A DNA stretch of 64,000 nucleotides from WJMT01 sp964624145 (GTDB taxonomy: Bacteria; Acidobacteriota; Aminicenantia; Aminicenantales; Aminicenantaceae): assembly GCA_964624145.1 (NCBI GenBank), contig CAZUXT010000008.1:1-64000 (forward strand), given 5' to 3'. The notes under the pieces were generated by a model. That model saw only the letters and a list, made by a program, of their open reading frames with translations. It was not told the DNA's origin and did not search any database. Below are positions 17,569 to 25,861 of the stretch, in pieces. Both the position numbers and the translations under genes were made by a program. The stretch's first letter is position 1, and each line of letters opens with the position of its first letter.

Positions 17569-18464
17569 TACACCAGAAACTCATTTTTTCAATAAAAGAG
17601 ACACTCCAAAACCTCTGGCAGTTTAAGGGCCGCAACCTGTTCTCACTCTTTATAATATGTCTTTCCTTTCTTATCATAGGAATATTCCTGTCGCTATCGA
17701 ACAACTTCCAACACATTGCCAAACAAATCCAGAAGAACCTCGCTATTGTCGCCTTTCTTGAAGAGGATATATCTGAACAAGATCTCAATTCCATTCAAAT
17801 CAGGTTAGAAAACAGCCCTTATATTGAAGAGGTCCGCTACATCTCCTCTCAGCAAGCAAAAGATAATTTCAGTGAAAAATTTCCCGAACTGAACAGTATC
17901 GTTAACAACCTGGAGATGAATCCCTTCCCTCCCTCCTTTGAAGCCATTGCCAAAAAAAACGCCCTTTCCTTTGAGGAAACAATCAACTTTGTCAATGATA
18001 TAAAAGAAATGCCAGGTATTGATGACGTCCAGTTCAATAAAGACTGGCTGGAGAAAATCCAAGCATTCAGCCGATTGGCAAAAGCAGTGGGATTTTTCTT
18101 AGGAGGGATTCTCGTGCTCGCTTCTTTTTTTATCATTTCAAACATAATCAAGCTCAATGTTCTGGCACGTAAATCAGAAATAGAGATCCTAAGGCTTACA
18201 GGGGCCACAAATTTTTTCATCCGGACCCCTTTTCTTATAGAAGGAATCATTCTGGGCTTTTTGGGAAGCTTGTGCTCTTTACTGCTGCTTGCCATCATAA
18301 CAAAACTATTCCCTCTGTATTTAGGAGCCTCTCTGGGGACTTTAACGGAGTTGATAAGCTTTCGCTATCTGAGCCTGAGCCAGTGTCTTGCTGTTATAAC
18401 AGGCGGAAGTCTCATAGGCTTTTCAGGGAGCTACTCTTCTTTAGCCAGATTTCTCAATATATGA
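17565..18464 (+). CDS. ftsX: cell-division membrane protein FtsX
   Basis: FtsX is the four-span permease-like partner of FtsE. It has an N-terminal helix (FSLFIICLSFLIIGIFLSLS), an extracytoplasmic domain with the FtsX pattern VAFLEEDISEQDLNSIQ and EVRYISSQQAKDNF, and three C-terminal helices including EIEILRLTGATNFFIRTPF. The 299-residue length is typical. The start is a TTG at 17565 embedded in the ftsE stop (TTGA), with AAGGAAGGA upstream acting as ribosome site. Translational coupling is therefore expected. Confidence 0.93.
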   Translation: MIHQKLIFSIKETLQNLWQFKGRNLFSLFIICLSFLIIGIFLSLSNNFQHIAKQIQKNLAIVAFLEEDISEQDLNSIQIRLENSPYIEEVRYISSQQAKDNFSEKFPELNSIVNNLEMNPFPPSFEAIAKKNALSFEETINFVNDIKEMPGIDDVQFNKDWLEKIQAFSRLAKAVGFFLGGILVLASFFIISNIIKLNVLARKSEIEILRLTGATNFFIRTPFLIEGIILGFLGSLCSLLLLAIITKLFPLYLGASLGTLTELISFRYLSLSQCLAVITGGSLIGFSGSYSSLARFLNI

Positions 18465-18493
18465 TTACTCATAAAAAAGAAAGATAAAACGCC

Positions 18494-19138
18494 TCATTTG
18501 TTCTTGAATAACTCGCCGGCCAGTCTGTGAGCGTATCTTATTGGCTCCGGAATCCTGTATTTCGAACACCTCAATACTATATCCAGGGAAGCAGCAAAAT
18601 TAATCCGGTGTCCCGGTGATATAAAAATAGGCTTGACTCCTGTACGTGTCCTCAGACAGTATCCCACATGTTTATTTTTCCTGTTTTTATAATGAGTGTA
18701 AGCCCCTCTCTCTTTATCAGGACATGTGAACGGGTAAAAAGGGCTTTTAGCACAGCCAATCGTCGCAATGCCCAATACAACTCCCAAATAAGAGGCGATC
18801 CCCATACTCCGGGGATGAGCGATGCCATTCCCGTCAATAAGGCTCACATCAGGTTCTGTGTTTAAATCTCTAAAAGCTTTTATCAGGGCCGGAGCCTCAC
18901 GAAAATTCAAGAATCCGGGGACATAGGGAATGGCAAAATCAGCCACACCCTCAGAGGTTTCAATAACCTCTAAATCAGGCAGTGCGAAAACAACGACTTT
19001 AGCACCAACTTTCTTGTTTTTATAATCATAACTGCAGTCTGCCCCAGCTATTCTGTTTACTTCTTTTCTGCCCCAAACAAGATCCAATTTCCTGGACAGC
19101 ATCAACTGGGTCTTCTTAGCCTTTTTGTAATCAAACAT
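18494..19138 (-). CDS. nfi: endonuclease V (deoxyinosine 3' endonuclease)
   Basis: Endonuclease V nicks DNA near deaminated adenine (inosine). The 214-residue sequence has the family's metal-binding segments: IAGADCSYD, VPGFLNFREAPALIKAF, SLIDGNGIAHPRSMGIASYLG and the C-terminal SPGHRINFAASL. The gene converges on ftsX with 29 bases between them and is divergent from the rodZ-like gene. Confidence 0.95.
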   Translation of the reverse strand: MFDYKKAKKTQLMLSRKLDLVWGRKEVNRIAGADCSYDYKNKKVGAKVVVFALPDLEVIETSEGVADFAIPYVPGFLNFREAPALIKAFRDLNTEPDVSLIDGNGIAHPRSMGIASYLGVVLGIATIGCAKSPFYPFTCPDKERGAYTHYKNRKNKHVGYCLRTRTGVKPIFISPGHRINFAASLDIVLRCSKYRIPEPIRYAHRLAGELFKNK

Positions 19139-19309
19139 TTATGTGTAAATGTACTCCCCTTGCTCCCTTATTTCAAGATCCCTTTAGCCTGACCCATTCA
19201 TCATTTTATCCCGGTATGCTCGAACTTTCGCGCATCAGGAACTTCCACACATTGATATCCCGCTGGCCATGTTGACATATCAAGGGAAGATGTCATAAAA
19301 TTCAAAGAG
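19139..19309. other. divergent intergenic region between nfi and the rodZ-like gene
   Basis: This 171-base gap holds no gene. On the plus strand TTGACA (19272-19277), 18 bases, then TAAAAT (19296-19301) form a promoter-like pair, but the -10 ends only eight bases before the ATG at 19310. The transcript from it would be leaderless or nearly so. Confidence 0.4.
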
Positions 19310-20080
19310 ATGAATTCTGTTGGTCAAGAGCTAAAAAAAGAAAGGGAATTAAGGGGAATCTCTCTAAAAGAAATCGCAGACACCACAAAGATCAATATTA
19401 GATATTTAAGGGCTCTGGAAGAAGATAACTTTGACATGCTTCCTGGTAATTTCTTCATAAAAAGCATTATAAAAGCTTATTCCGGATATATCGGATTGGA
19501 AGAAGAAGTGATTTTAGACCATTTTCACCATACCATCCAGACAAAAAAAGAAGAAACCAAAGAACAGCCTAAGGAACAAATCCCCCCAACTGAAGTCCCG
19601 AGGAAATTCAAGCTCTTTCTCCGAATAGCTGGTTATTCCATAATTTTCATCATAGCTCTTGTCATAATCTTTTTTCTGCTCAAAGGCAAAAAATCATTTT
19701 CCATTAATGAATACACGGCTACAACAGCGCTTTTATCTCCTGAAAACACTTCCAGCCTTATCCTTAAATCAATAATTCCAACTGACGGAATGATTCTGGA
19801 AATGACTTTTCATCAAGAGACATGGATAGAAATTTTTGCTGACGGAAAATTCTCTTTTACGGGATTAAAGCAACCGGGAGAGCAGCTTTTTTCAACTGCA
19901 AAAAATGAGTTTCTTATTCATATAGGCAATGCAGGCGGCTTCACTTACAGCATCAACGGAATTCCGGGAGAGCCCCTGGGCAAGCCAGGGCAAGTTATTA
20001 AAAATTTACGCGTAACATCCAAAAATTATGAACAATATTTTTCAAAGGAAAAAGAAACGCATTCAACTAAAATTTTGTAA
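19310..20080 (+). CDS. RodZ-like protein (Xre HTH, one membrane span, DUF4115)
   Basis: The 256-residue protein starts with a Cro/C1-type HTH domain (GQELKKERELRGISLKEIAD to about residue 75). A single membrane helix (IAGYSIIFIIALVIIFFLL, about 103-123) and a DUF4115 beta domain follow (about 150-235; WIEIFADGKFSFTGLKQPGE). This is the architecture of RodZ, the MreB-binding cell-shape protein, in which the HTH works in protein contacts. The gene stands just before the NtrY-like kinase gene (40 bases) and may share its transcript. Confidence 0.82.
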   Translation: MNSVGQELKKERELRGISLKEIADTTKINIRYLRALEEDNFDMLPGNFFIKSIIKAYSGYIGLEEEVILDHFHHTIQTKKEETKEQPKEQIPPTEVPRKFKLFLRIAGYSIIFIIALVIIFFLLKGKKSFSINEYTATTALLSPENTSSLILKSIIPTDGMILEMTFHQETWIEIFADGKFSFTGLKQPGEQLFSTAKNEFLIHIGNAGGFTYSINGIPGEPLGKPGQVIKNLRVTSKNYEQYFSKEKETHSTKIL

Positions 20081-20120
20081 AATCTGTTAAATTTAAAGAA
20101 AATAGACTATTATCAATAAC

Positions 20121-22286
20121 ATGGAAAACTCGAAAAAAAAAGGCTCCCGTATAATCGGTGCCTCGATTCTTCTCTTGATTATATTTTTTGTTGTCATTGA
20201 ATCTATTATACGGGGAACCCAACAGTTCTCTCCCATATCAGTAACGAATATACTGCTCTCCCTCCTTCAAATCATTGTTATTCTTCTCTTTCTCATTCTT
20301 CTCTTTGTACTCGGAAGAAATCTGGTTAAGCTTTATCTTGAGAGAAAAAGGAAAGTACTCGGCTCAAAATTCAAAACAAAACTACTGGTATTTTTCATTT
20401 CTTTATCACTCATCCCCACCCTGCTTCTTTTCTTTTTTGCTAGTGACCTTATTACGAGAAACATCGAACAATGGTTTAAAACCCCTATAGACAAAATACT
20501 GGATGACACCAGCGACCTCACTGAAAGCTTCTATCAAACCACCAAAGACAGTACCCTCCATTATGCGAGACAATTGGGAAAAGCCATTCAAACACGTGAG
20601 CTTGCAGATCCAAATGACAGGGTTCCTCTTATAGACTTTGTAAGAGAAAAATTAAAGGAATACCAGTTAGATGAAATAAGCGTATTCTTGGATGAAGAAG
20701 AACTTTTTTCTATGATGAATCCGGATCTTCCTCTCCAGTACTACCGCAATATGAACAGCAACTACGTAAAAAGAGCCCATCTAGGAGAAGTCTTCAGCAC
20801 CATTGAATCCATGGGAAGCGGAGAGATGATACGAAGAGGAGTCTCCATCCCCATTCCTGAAACAGGTAATCTCCTGGTCGTGGCCGGCAAATTCCTTCCC
20901 CAGAACTATGCCCAAAAGATAAACAGCGTCTCAGCTTATGTAAAGAGATACAGACAAGTCAAGACGCAAAAAAATCCTGTAAAAACATTCTATCTTTTAA
21001 TGCTTGTGTTTATAACACTTCTGCTGGTGTTTGCCGCAAGCTGGATTGGATTTCATCTGGCAAAAAGCATCACAGTCCCTGTTGAAAAGCTGGCAAATGC
21101 CACCAGGGAGGTATCTAAAGGAAACCTGGATGTACAGGTCCAGGATCCTGCTTCCGATGAATTAGGTATGTTCATTGATTCCTTTAATAAGATGATATCA
21201 GATCTCAGAGAAAGCAGGGAACATATACAGCAGAAAACATCTGAACTCCAATCAAGAAAACAGTATATTGAAACCATATTGAATGATATCACCACAGGGG
21301 TTATAACCATTAATTCCGAGGACAGGATAACGACCATCAATCCCTCTGCACTCAAAATGCTGGCACTGGAAAGAAAAAACCTTATAGGGAAAAATTACAA
21401 GGAAGTCCTGAAAGACTTAAAGTACAAGGAAATCGCACATAATATAGAAAGAGCCGTCATAAACAAATATCAAATTTCTGACAAAGAAATCACTATAAAC
21501 TTCAACAACCAGGACACAACCCTTGCCTTGACTATTTCTCATATAGAACAGGACGAAGGTGGGACATCAGGATTGATCATAGTGCTTGATGATCTGACCC
21601 AATTGATAAAGGCGCAAAAAATAGCTGCGTGGAAAGAAGTTGCACAAAGAGTCGCCCATGAGATAAAAAATCCACTGACACCGATCCAGCTGTCCGCAGA
21701 AAGAATAGAAAAGAAGATCAGAAAACGAAAAGCCAGCACTGATCAGACTTTAGTCGAAAGCACAAAAACAATCATTCAGGAAGCAAGAACGATTAAAGAC
21801 CTAATAGATGAGTTTTCAAATTTCGCCCGCATGCCAAAGATCACCTTTAAAGAAACAGATCTTCATGAAATAATCACGCAGACCATAGCTCCGTTCCAAG
21901 GCATATTCTCGGAAATAAAGTTTCAAACTCAGTTCGATAACAGTATCCCCAATAAAATAAAACTGGACAAAGAACAGATGAAACGCGCGCTGACCAATAT
22001 CATTGACAATGCCATTGATGCTATGAACAAGAAAGGAGAAATTGAAATAAAGACCTCCTTTGACAAACAGTACAATAAAATTGGAATAGAGATATCAGAC
22101 ACAGGCCCGGGTATTCCAGAAAAAGACAAACAAAAACTCTTTCTTCCTCACTTCTCTACCAAGAGAAAAGGAACGGGCCTTGGCCTGGCCATCGTCAATC
22201 AGGTCATCAATGAACATAATGGAATCATTCGAGTCGAAGACAATAAGCCTATGGGCACAAAATTCATAATACAGGTTCCGATGTGA
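20121..22286 (+). CDS. NtrY-like membrane sensor histidine kinase
   Basis: At 721 residues this matches NtrY-type kinases. Three hydrophobic N-terminal segments are followed by an extracytoplasmic sensor region (about 110-285). A further span (FYLLMLVFITLLLVFAASWI), HAMP (VEKLANATREVSKGNLDVQV), PAS (TILNDITTGVITINSEDRI), HisKA with the phosphorylated His near residue 513 (VAHEIKNPLTPIQLSAERI) and HATPase (NIIDNAIDAM, DTGPGIP, GTGLGLAIVNQ) come next. It would phosphorylate the regulator encoded by the next gene, which overlaps it by four bases. The signal is unknown; NtrY homologues respond to nitrogen or redox state. Confidence 0.92.
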   Translation: MENSKKKGSRIIGASILLLIIFFVVIESIIRGTQQFSPISVTNILLSLLQIIVILLFLILLFVLGRNLVKLYLERKRKVLGSKFKTKLLVFFISLSLIPTLLLFFFASDLITRNIEQWFKTPIDKILDDTSDLTESFYQTTKDSTLHYARQLGKAIQTRELADPNDRVPLIDFVREKLKEYQLDEISVFLDEEELFSMMNPDLPLQYYRNMNSNYVKRAHLGEVFSTIESMGSGEMIRRGVSIPIPETGNLLVVAGKFLPQNYAQKINSVSAYVKRYRQVKTQKNPVKTFYLLMLVFITLLLVFAASWIGFHLAKSITVPVEKLANATREVSKGNLDVQVQDPASDELGMFIDSFNKMISDLRESREHIQQKTSELQSRKQYIETILNDITTGVITINSEDRITTINPSALKMLALERKNLIGKNYKEVLKDLKYKEIAHNIERAVINKYQISDKEITINFNNQDTTLALTISHIEQDEGGTSGLIIVLDDLTQLIKAQKIAAWKEVAQRVAHEIKNPLTPIQLSAERIEKKIRKRKASTDQTLVESTKTIIQEARTIKDLIDEFSNFARMPKITFKETDLHEIITQTIAPFQGIFSEIKFQTQFDNSIPNKIKLDKEQMKRALTNIIDNAIDAMNKKGEIEIKTSFDKQYNKIGIEISDTGPGIPEKDKQKLFLPHFSTKRKGTGLGLAIVNQVINEHNGIIRVEDNKPMGTKFIIQVPM

Positions 22287-23638
22287 AAGAAAAAAACATA
22301 CTGATCATCGATGATGAATCTGGAATCCGTTCGTCCCTGAAAGGGATTTTTGAAGATGAAGGCTATAAGGTGAAAACAACCAGTACAGGAGAAAAAGGCT
22401 TAGATTATGTGAAAAGCGAAACTTATGATCTCATTCTCCTTGACATCTGGCTGCCTGAAATGAACGGAATAGAAGTCCTCAAAAAAATAAAAACTATTGA
22501 TGAAAATATCCAAGTGGTCATGATTACAGGTCACGGTTCTGTAGAGTCTGCCGTTAAATCAACAAAGCTGGGCGCTTATGACTTTTTAGAAAAACCTCTT
22601 TCTCTGGAAAAGGTCGTTCTCACAGCACAAAACGCCCTCAAACAAAAATCACTGGTAGAAGAGAACATACAGCTGCGGCAGGAAATGAGATCAAAATTCA
22701 ACTTAATAGGAAAAACAAAAGCCATACAAAAAATAAGAGAAAAAATCCAAACCACGGCTCCGACCGATGGAAGAATACTCATTTATGGTGAACACGGAAC
22801 TGGGAAAAAACTCATTGCGAGGTTTATCCATCAACACAGTAAAAGAAATCATCACTCCTTTGTCCAAATAAATGTCGCTGCCATTCCGGATGACCTGATC
22901 GAAAATGAGCTGTTCGGACATACAGATAAGAGTGATTCGGGAAAAGGGAAAAAAGGCAAGCTTCTCCTTGCAGACAAAGGCACTCTATTCCTCGATGAAA
23001 TAGGAGAATTAAGCCTGAATACTCAAGACAAACTCATCAAATTTATTGAGGAAAACAAATATGAACCTCTGGGAATCTCTAAAACAGTTGAAGCAGATGT
23101 GAGGATCATCTCATCAACCCATCACAATTTAAGGGAATTGATAACAGAGAACAAGTTCAGAGAAGAGCTCTTCTTCAAATTAAATGTCATCCCGTTAAAA
23201 ATGCCCCCTTTAAGGGAAAGAAAGGAAGATATCCCTCTCCTCATCAACTATTTCCTAAAGTATTTTTCATTCGAATACGGAAAAAAACAAAAGACAATGA
23301 ATAAAAAAGCCATGGAGGCTTTTATCAATTACTCATGGCCGGGTAATATCAGTGAACTCATTAACGTTATAGAAAGATTTGTTATCATGGTCAAAGAGGA
23401 TGAAATAAATTCTTCCCATCTTTACCTTCTTGTCGAACCCATTGAATCTGAATTCCTTCATGGGGCAAAGAAAACGATCTCCTTAAAGAAGGCCAGGGAA
23501 AATTTTGACAAGGAGTTTATCCACAGTGCTCTTGTCAGGAATAACTGGGACCTTGACAAAGCGGCATCAGATCTGGAAATAGAGAAAAAAACCTTACAGT
23601 CAAATATAAAAAGGCTGGGGATTCATTTTTCAAAATAG
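22283..23638 (+). CDS. NtrX/NtrC-like response regulator with AAA+ domain but no GAFTGA motif
   Basis: The 451-residue product has a receiver domain (IIDDE at the N-terminus, phosphorylated Asp about 54 in LLDIWLPEMNG, then HGSVESAVKS and a K in FLEKPLS). It also has an AAA+ domain and a Fis-type HTH (WDLDKAASDLEIEKKTLQSNIKRLG). Walker A is altered (GEHGTGKKLIA for the common GESGTGKE). After LFGH, where GAFTGA is expected, the sequence runs TDKSDSGKGKKGKLLLADKG. GAFTGA contacts sigma-54, so this protein may act without sigma-54. The start is a GTG at 22283 overlapping the kinase stop (ATGTGA). Confidence 0.9.
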   Translation: MKEKNILIIDDESGIRSSLKGIFEDEGYKVKTTSTGEKGLDYVKSETYDLILLDIWLPEMNGIEVLKKIKTIDENIQVVMITGHGSVESAVKSTKLGAYDFLEKPLSLEKVVLTAQNALKQKSLVEENIQLRQEMRSKFNLIGKTKAIQKIREKIQTTAPTDGRILIYGEHGTGKKLIARFIHQHSKRNHHSFVQINVAAIPDDLIENELFGHTDKSDSGKGKKGKLLLADKGTLFLDEIGELSLNTQDKLIKFIEENKYEPLGISKTVEADVRIISSTHHNLRELITENKFREELFFKLNVIPLKMPPLRERKEDIPLLINYFLKYFSFEYGKKQKTMNKKAMEAFINYSWPGNISELINVIERFVIMVKEDEINSSHLYLLVEPIESEFLHGAKKTISLKKARENFDKEFIHSALVRNNWDLDKAASDLEIEKKTLQSNIKRLGIHFSK

Positions 23639-23726
23639 TATTTTTTCATTTTTTCACAAGTCAAAGTGAAATTAATTTACAGTAAAGCCCTTTTATGATA
23701 TCTTGAGCAATCAAAGGAAAAAGACA

Positions 23727-25088
23727 ATGAAGCTCGACACCATCCGGCTGGTCATCAATTCATCACGTAAATTCATGAACATCGGCGCACGACAGAGACT
23801 CTGGAATCTTCTCAAAAACTTTCATCCTCCTGATATTGCCGGGCTTATTAATCATTTCACCGAACGGGAAAAAATCATCCTTTTGATCACTCTTCATGAA
23901 AATGACAATAAAAAAGCCGCTGGATTATTAAGCGAAATGGCTGCGGAAGATGCGGCAGAGATCGTACAGCAAATTCCTATAGAAACAGCAACCAAAATCT
24001 TTCATGACCTTCCCTCAGACGATATCGCCCCCATTCTTGAATTAGTGCCCGAAGAGCTCAAAAACAGCATCCTTACTTCCCTAGAAAAAAAGCCCACTGA
24101 AGAGGTCAAAGAGCTGCTGGAACATGAGGAAGAAACAGCGGGGAGGATCATGTCCCCCAATTTCTACGCCCTGAATGAAAACACGAATGTATCCGATACC
24201 ATCACAGCCATGCAGCTTGAGGGGGATGTGGAGTCGGCTTTTTACTTGTATGTGGTAGATGATGAGAACCGTCTCAAAGGTGTCGTCTCTTTGCGTCAGG
24301 TCCTTTTTTCCAAACCGGACACGCCTCTCAAAAACATAATGACTTCAGATGTGATAAGCGTTCAAACCGATACAGACCAGGAAGAAGTAGCAAGGATCGT
24401 TGCTGATTATAATCTGGTAGCCATTCCTGTGACTGATTCTTATATGAAACTCGTTGGTGTTGTGACTGTGGATGACATCATCGATGTCATTGACCAAGAG
24501 GCCACCGAAGATATGTATAAAATGGTTTCTCTTGACACTTCGGATAGAATTCAAGACAGCCCGTTTTCATCCATAAAAAAACGGCTTCCTTTTCTTCTTT
24601 TAAGTCTGTTGACAGCATCCGTAGCTCCTTTTGTCGTAAATTGCTTTAAAGGAACAATCCAGGAAGTCGTAACTCTTGCTGTTTTCATGCCGCTGGTGGC
24701 TGCATTGGGGGGAATTGCAGGAAACCAGACCGTTGCCATTATGGTCCGGGAAATAGCTGTTGGCCAGACTGAGTGGATCTCTGCAAGAAAAGCCTTGTTT
24801 AAAGAAATCGTAGTGGGAATATGCAACGGAATAGTGATTGGTATGCTTTTAGGTTTGGTTTCTTATGTTCTCATCAGAAATCCTTATCTGGGCTTTGTTT
24901 TGGGTCTTGCCGTTATTATCAACCTTTTCATAGCCGCTCTGGTAGGAACCCTCATTCCATTATTCCTTAAACTGGTAAAACTCGATCCAGCCCTCGGCTC
25001 TGTAAACCTCCTCACAATGTTCACGGATTCGCTCGGGCTTCTGACATTTTTAGGATTAGGAACCCTTTTTCTTAAATATCTTTCCTAG
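23727..25088 (+). CDS. mgtE: magnesium transporter MgtE
   Basis: MgtE is a Mg2+-gated Mg2+ channel. The N-domain of helical repeats (about 20-130, AAEDAAEIVQQIPIETATKIF), two CBS domains (about 130-255, ending AIPVTDSYMKLVGVVTVDDIID) and five membrane helices are in normal order. The helices include the pore region (MPLVAALGGIAGNQTVAIMVR). A TTG-initiated extension to 23703 is possible, but AAGGA lies eight bases before the ATG at 23727, which gives 453 residues. No room exists for a Mg2+ riboswitch in the 88-base gap before it. recO follows after nine bases. Confidence 0.95.
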   Translation: MKLDTIRLVINSSRKFMNIGARQRLWNLLKNFHPPDIAGLINHFTEREKIILLITLHENDNKKAAGLLSEMAAEDAAEIVQQIPIETATKIFHDLPSDDIAPILELVPEELKNSILTSLEKKPTEEVKELLEHEEETAGRIMSPNFYALNENTNVSDTITAMQLEGDVESAFYLYVVDDENRLKGVVSLRQVLFSKPDTPLKNIMTSDVISVQTDTDQEEVARIVADYNLVAIPVTDSYMKLVGVVTVDDIIDVIDQEATEDMYKMVSLDTSDRIQDSPFSSIKKRLPFLLLSLLTASVAPFVVNCFKGTIQEVVTLAVFMPLVAALGGIAGNQTVAIMVREIAVGQTEWISARKALFKEIVVGICNGIVIGMLLGLVSYVLIRNPYLGFVLGLAVIINLFIAALVGTLIPLFLKLVKLDPALGSVNLLTMFTDSLGLLTFLGLGTLFLKYLS

Positions 25089-25097
25089 ATAAATTTT

Positions 25098-25844
25098 ATG
25101 CCAAAAGACCAGACTGAAGCCATTGTTCTTCGTACTTTCAATGTAGGAGATCAAGATAAAATTGCTGTTTTTTTCTCAAGAGACAGAGGAATATTGAAAG
25201 GCATGGCCAAAGGTGCCAGAAAATTCGACAATAGATTCGGAAGCTGTCTGGAACCCTCATCATATATCACTATATATTTTTATGAAAAAGAGAACAAAGA
25301 TCTAGTCACGGTAAGCAACTGTGACCTTTTGGAATCGTTCTTTGATATCCAGAGCCATTTAGAAACAGCCTTCACATTAAGCTATTTCTCTGAATTAATA
25401 GAAAATTCTTTTCCCGCACAAAGCGAAGAAGATACTCTGTTCAGACTCCTGCTTCAAATCTTACGGGCTCTGAAAAAAGGAAAAGAGCTTGTGTTCCTCA
25501 CAGCTTACTTTGAACTATGGTTCCTCAAGATCAACGGATTTTTCCCTGATTTAATAAAATGCAAAAAATGCCGTAAAAACATAGAAAAGACAGGATGGCT
25601 TTCTGTGAAAAGGGACGGCATCCTTTGCAGCCGCTGCCGCACAACAGACAAAGAAAAAATAAGCTCAGATGAAATTTCGGTCTATTCCTGGATTTTGAAA
25701 AATCCCCCGGCATCTGAGAAAAAATATCCTTTCTCAGCAGAAAAGATCCAAAAAGCCAGGAAGGTCCTCAAAAATCTCATTGTCTTTCATATGGAAAAAA
25801 GGCCCAGATTTCCGGATGACTTAAAAAAACACTTCAGCACCTGA
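25098..25844 (+). CDS. recO: DNA repair protein RecO
   Basis: RecO helps load RecA on SSB-coated single-stranded DNA in the RecF pathway. The N-terminal OB-fold begins QTEAIVLRTFNVGDQDKIAVFFSRD and continues GILKGMAKGARKF, which is characteristic. A zinc site is formed by CKKCRKN and CSRC at about residues 155-178. The length of 248 is typical. It is nine bases from mgtE and converges on the membrane methyltransferase-like gene with a 17-base gap. Confidence 0.92.
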   Translation: MPKDQTEAIVLRTFNVGDQDKIAVFFSRDRGILKGMAKGARKFDNRFGSCLEPSSYITIYFYEKENKDLVTVSNCDLLESFFDIQSHLETAFTLSYFSELIENSFPAQSEEDTLFRLLLQILRALKKGKELVFLTAYFELWFLKINGFFPDLIKCKKCRKNIEKTGWLSVKRDGILCSRCRTTDKEKISSDEISVYSWILKNPPASEKKYPFSAEKIQKARKVLKNLIVFHMEKRPRFPDDLKKHFST

Positions 25845-25861
25845 GTCCCTCCCTTTCGTTT

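Noticed and set aside
23639..23726. possible Mg2+-sensing riboswitch before mgtE
   Set aside because: The gap is only 88 bases, too short for an M-box, and no terminator-like hairpin is present.
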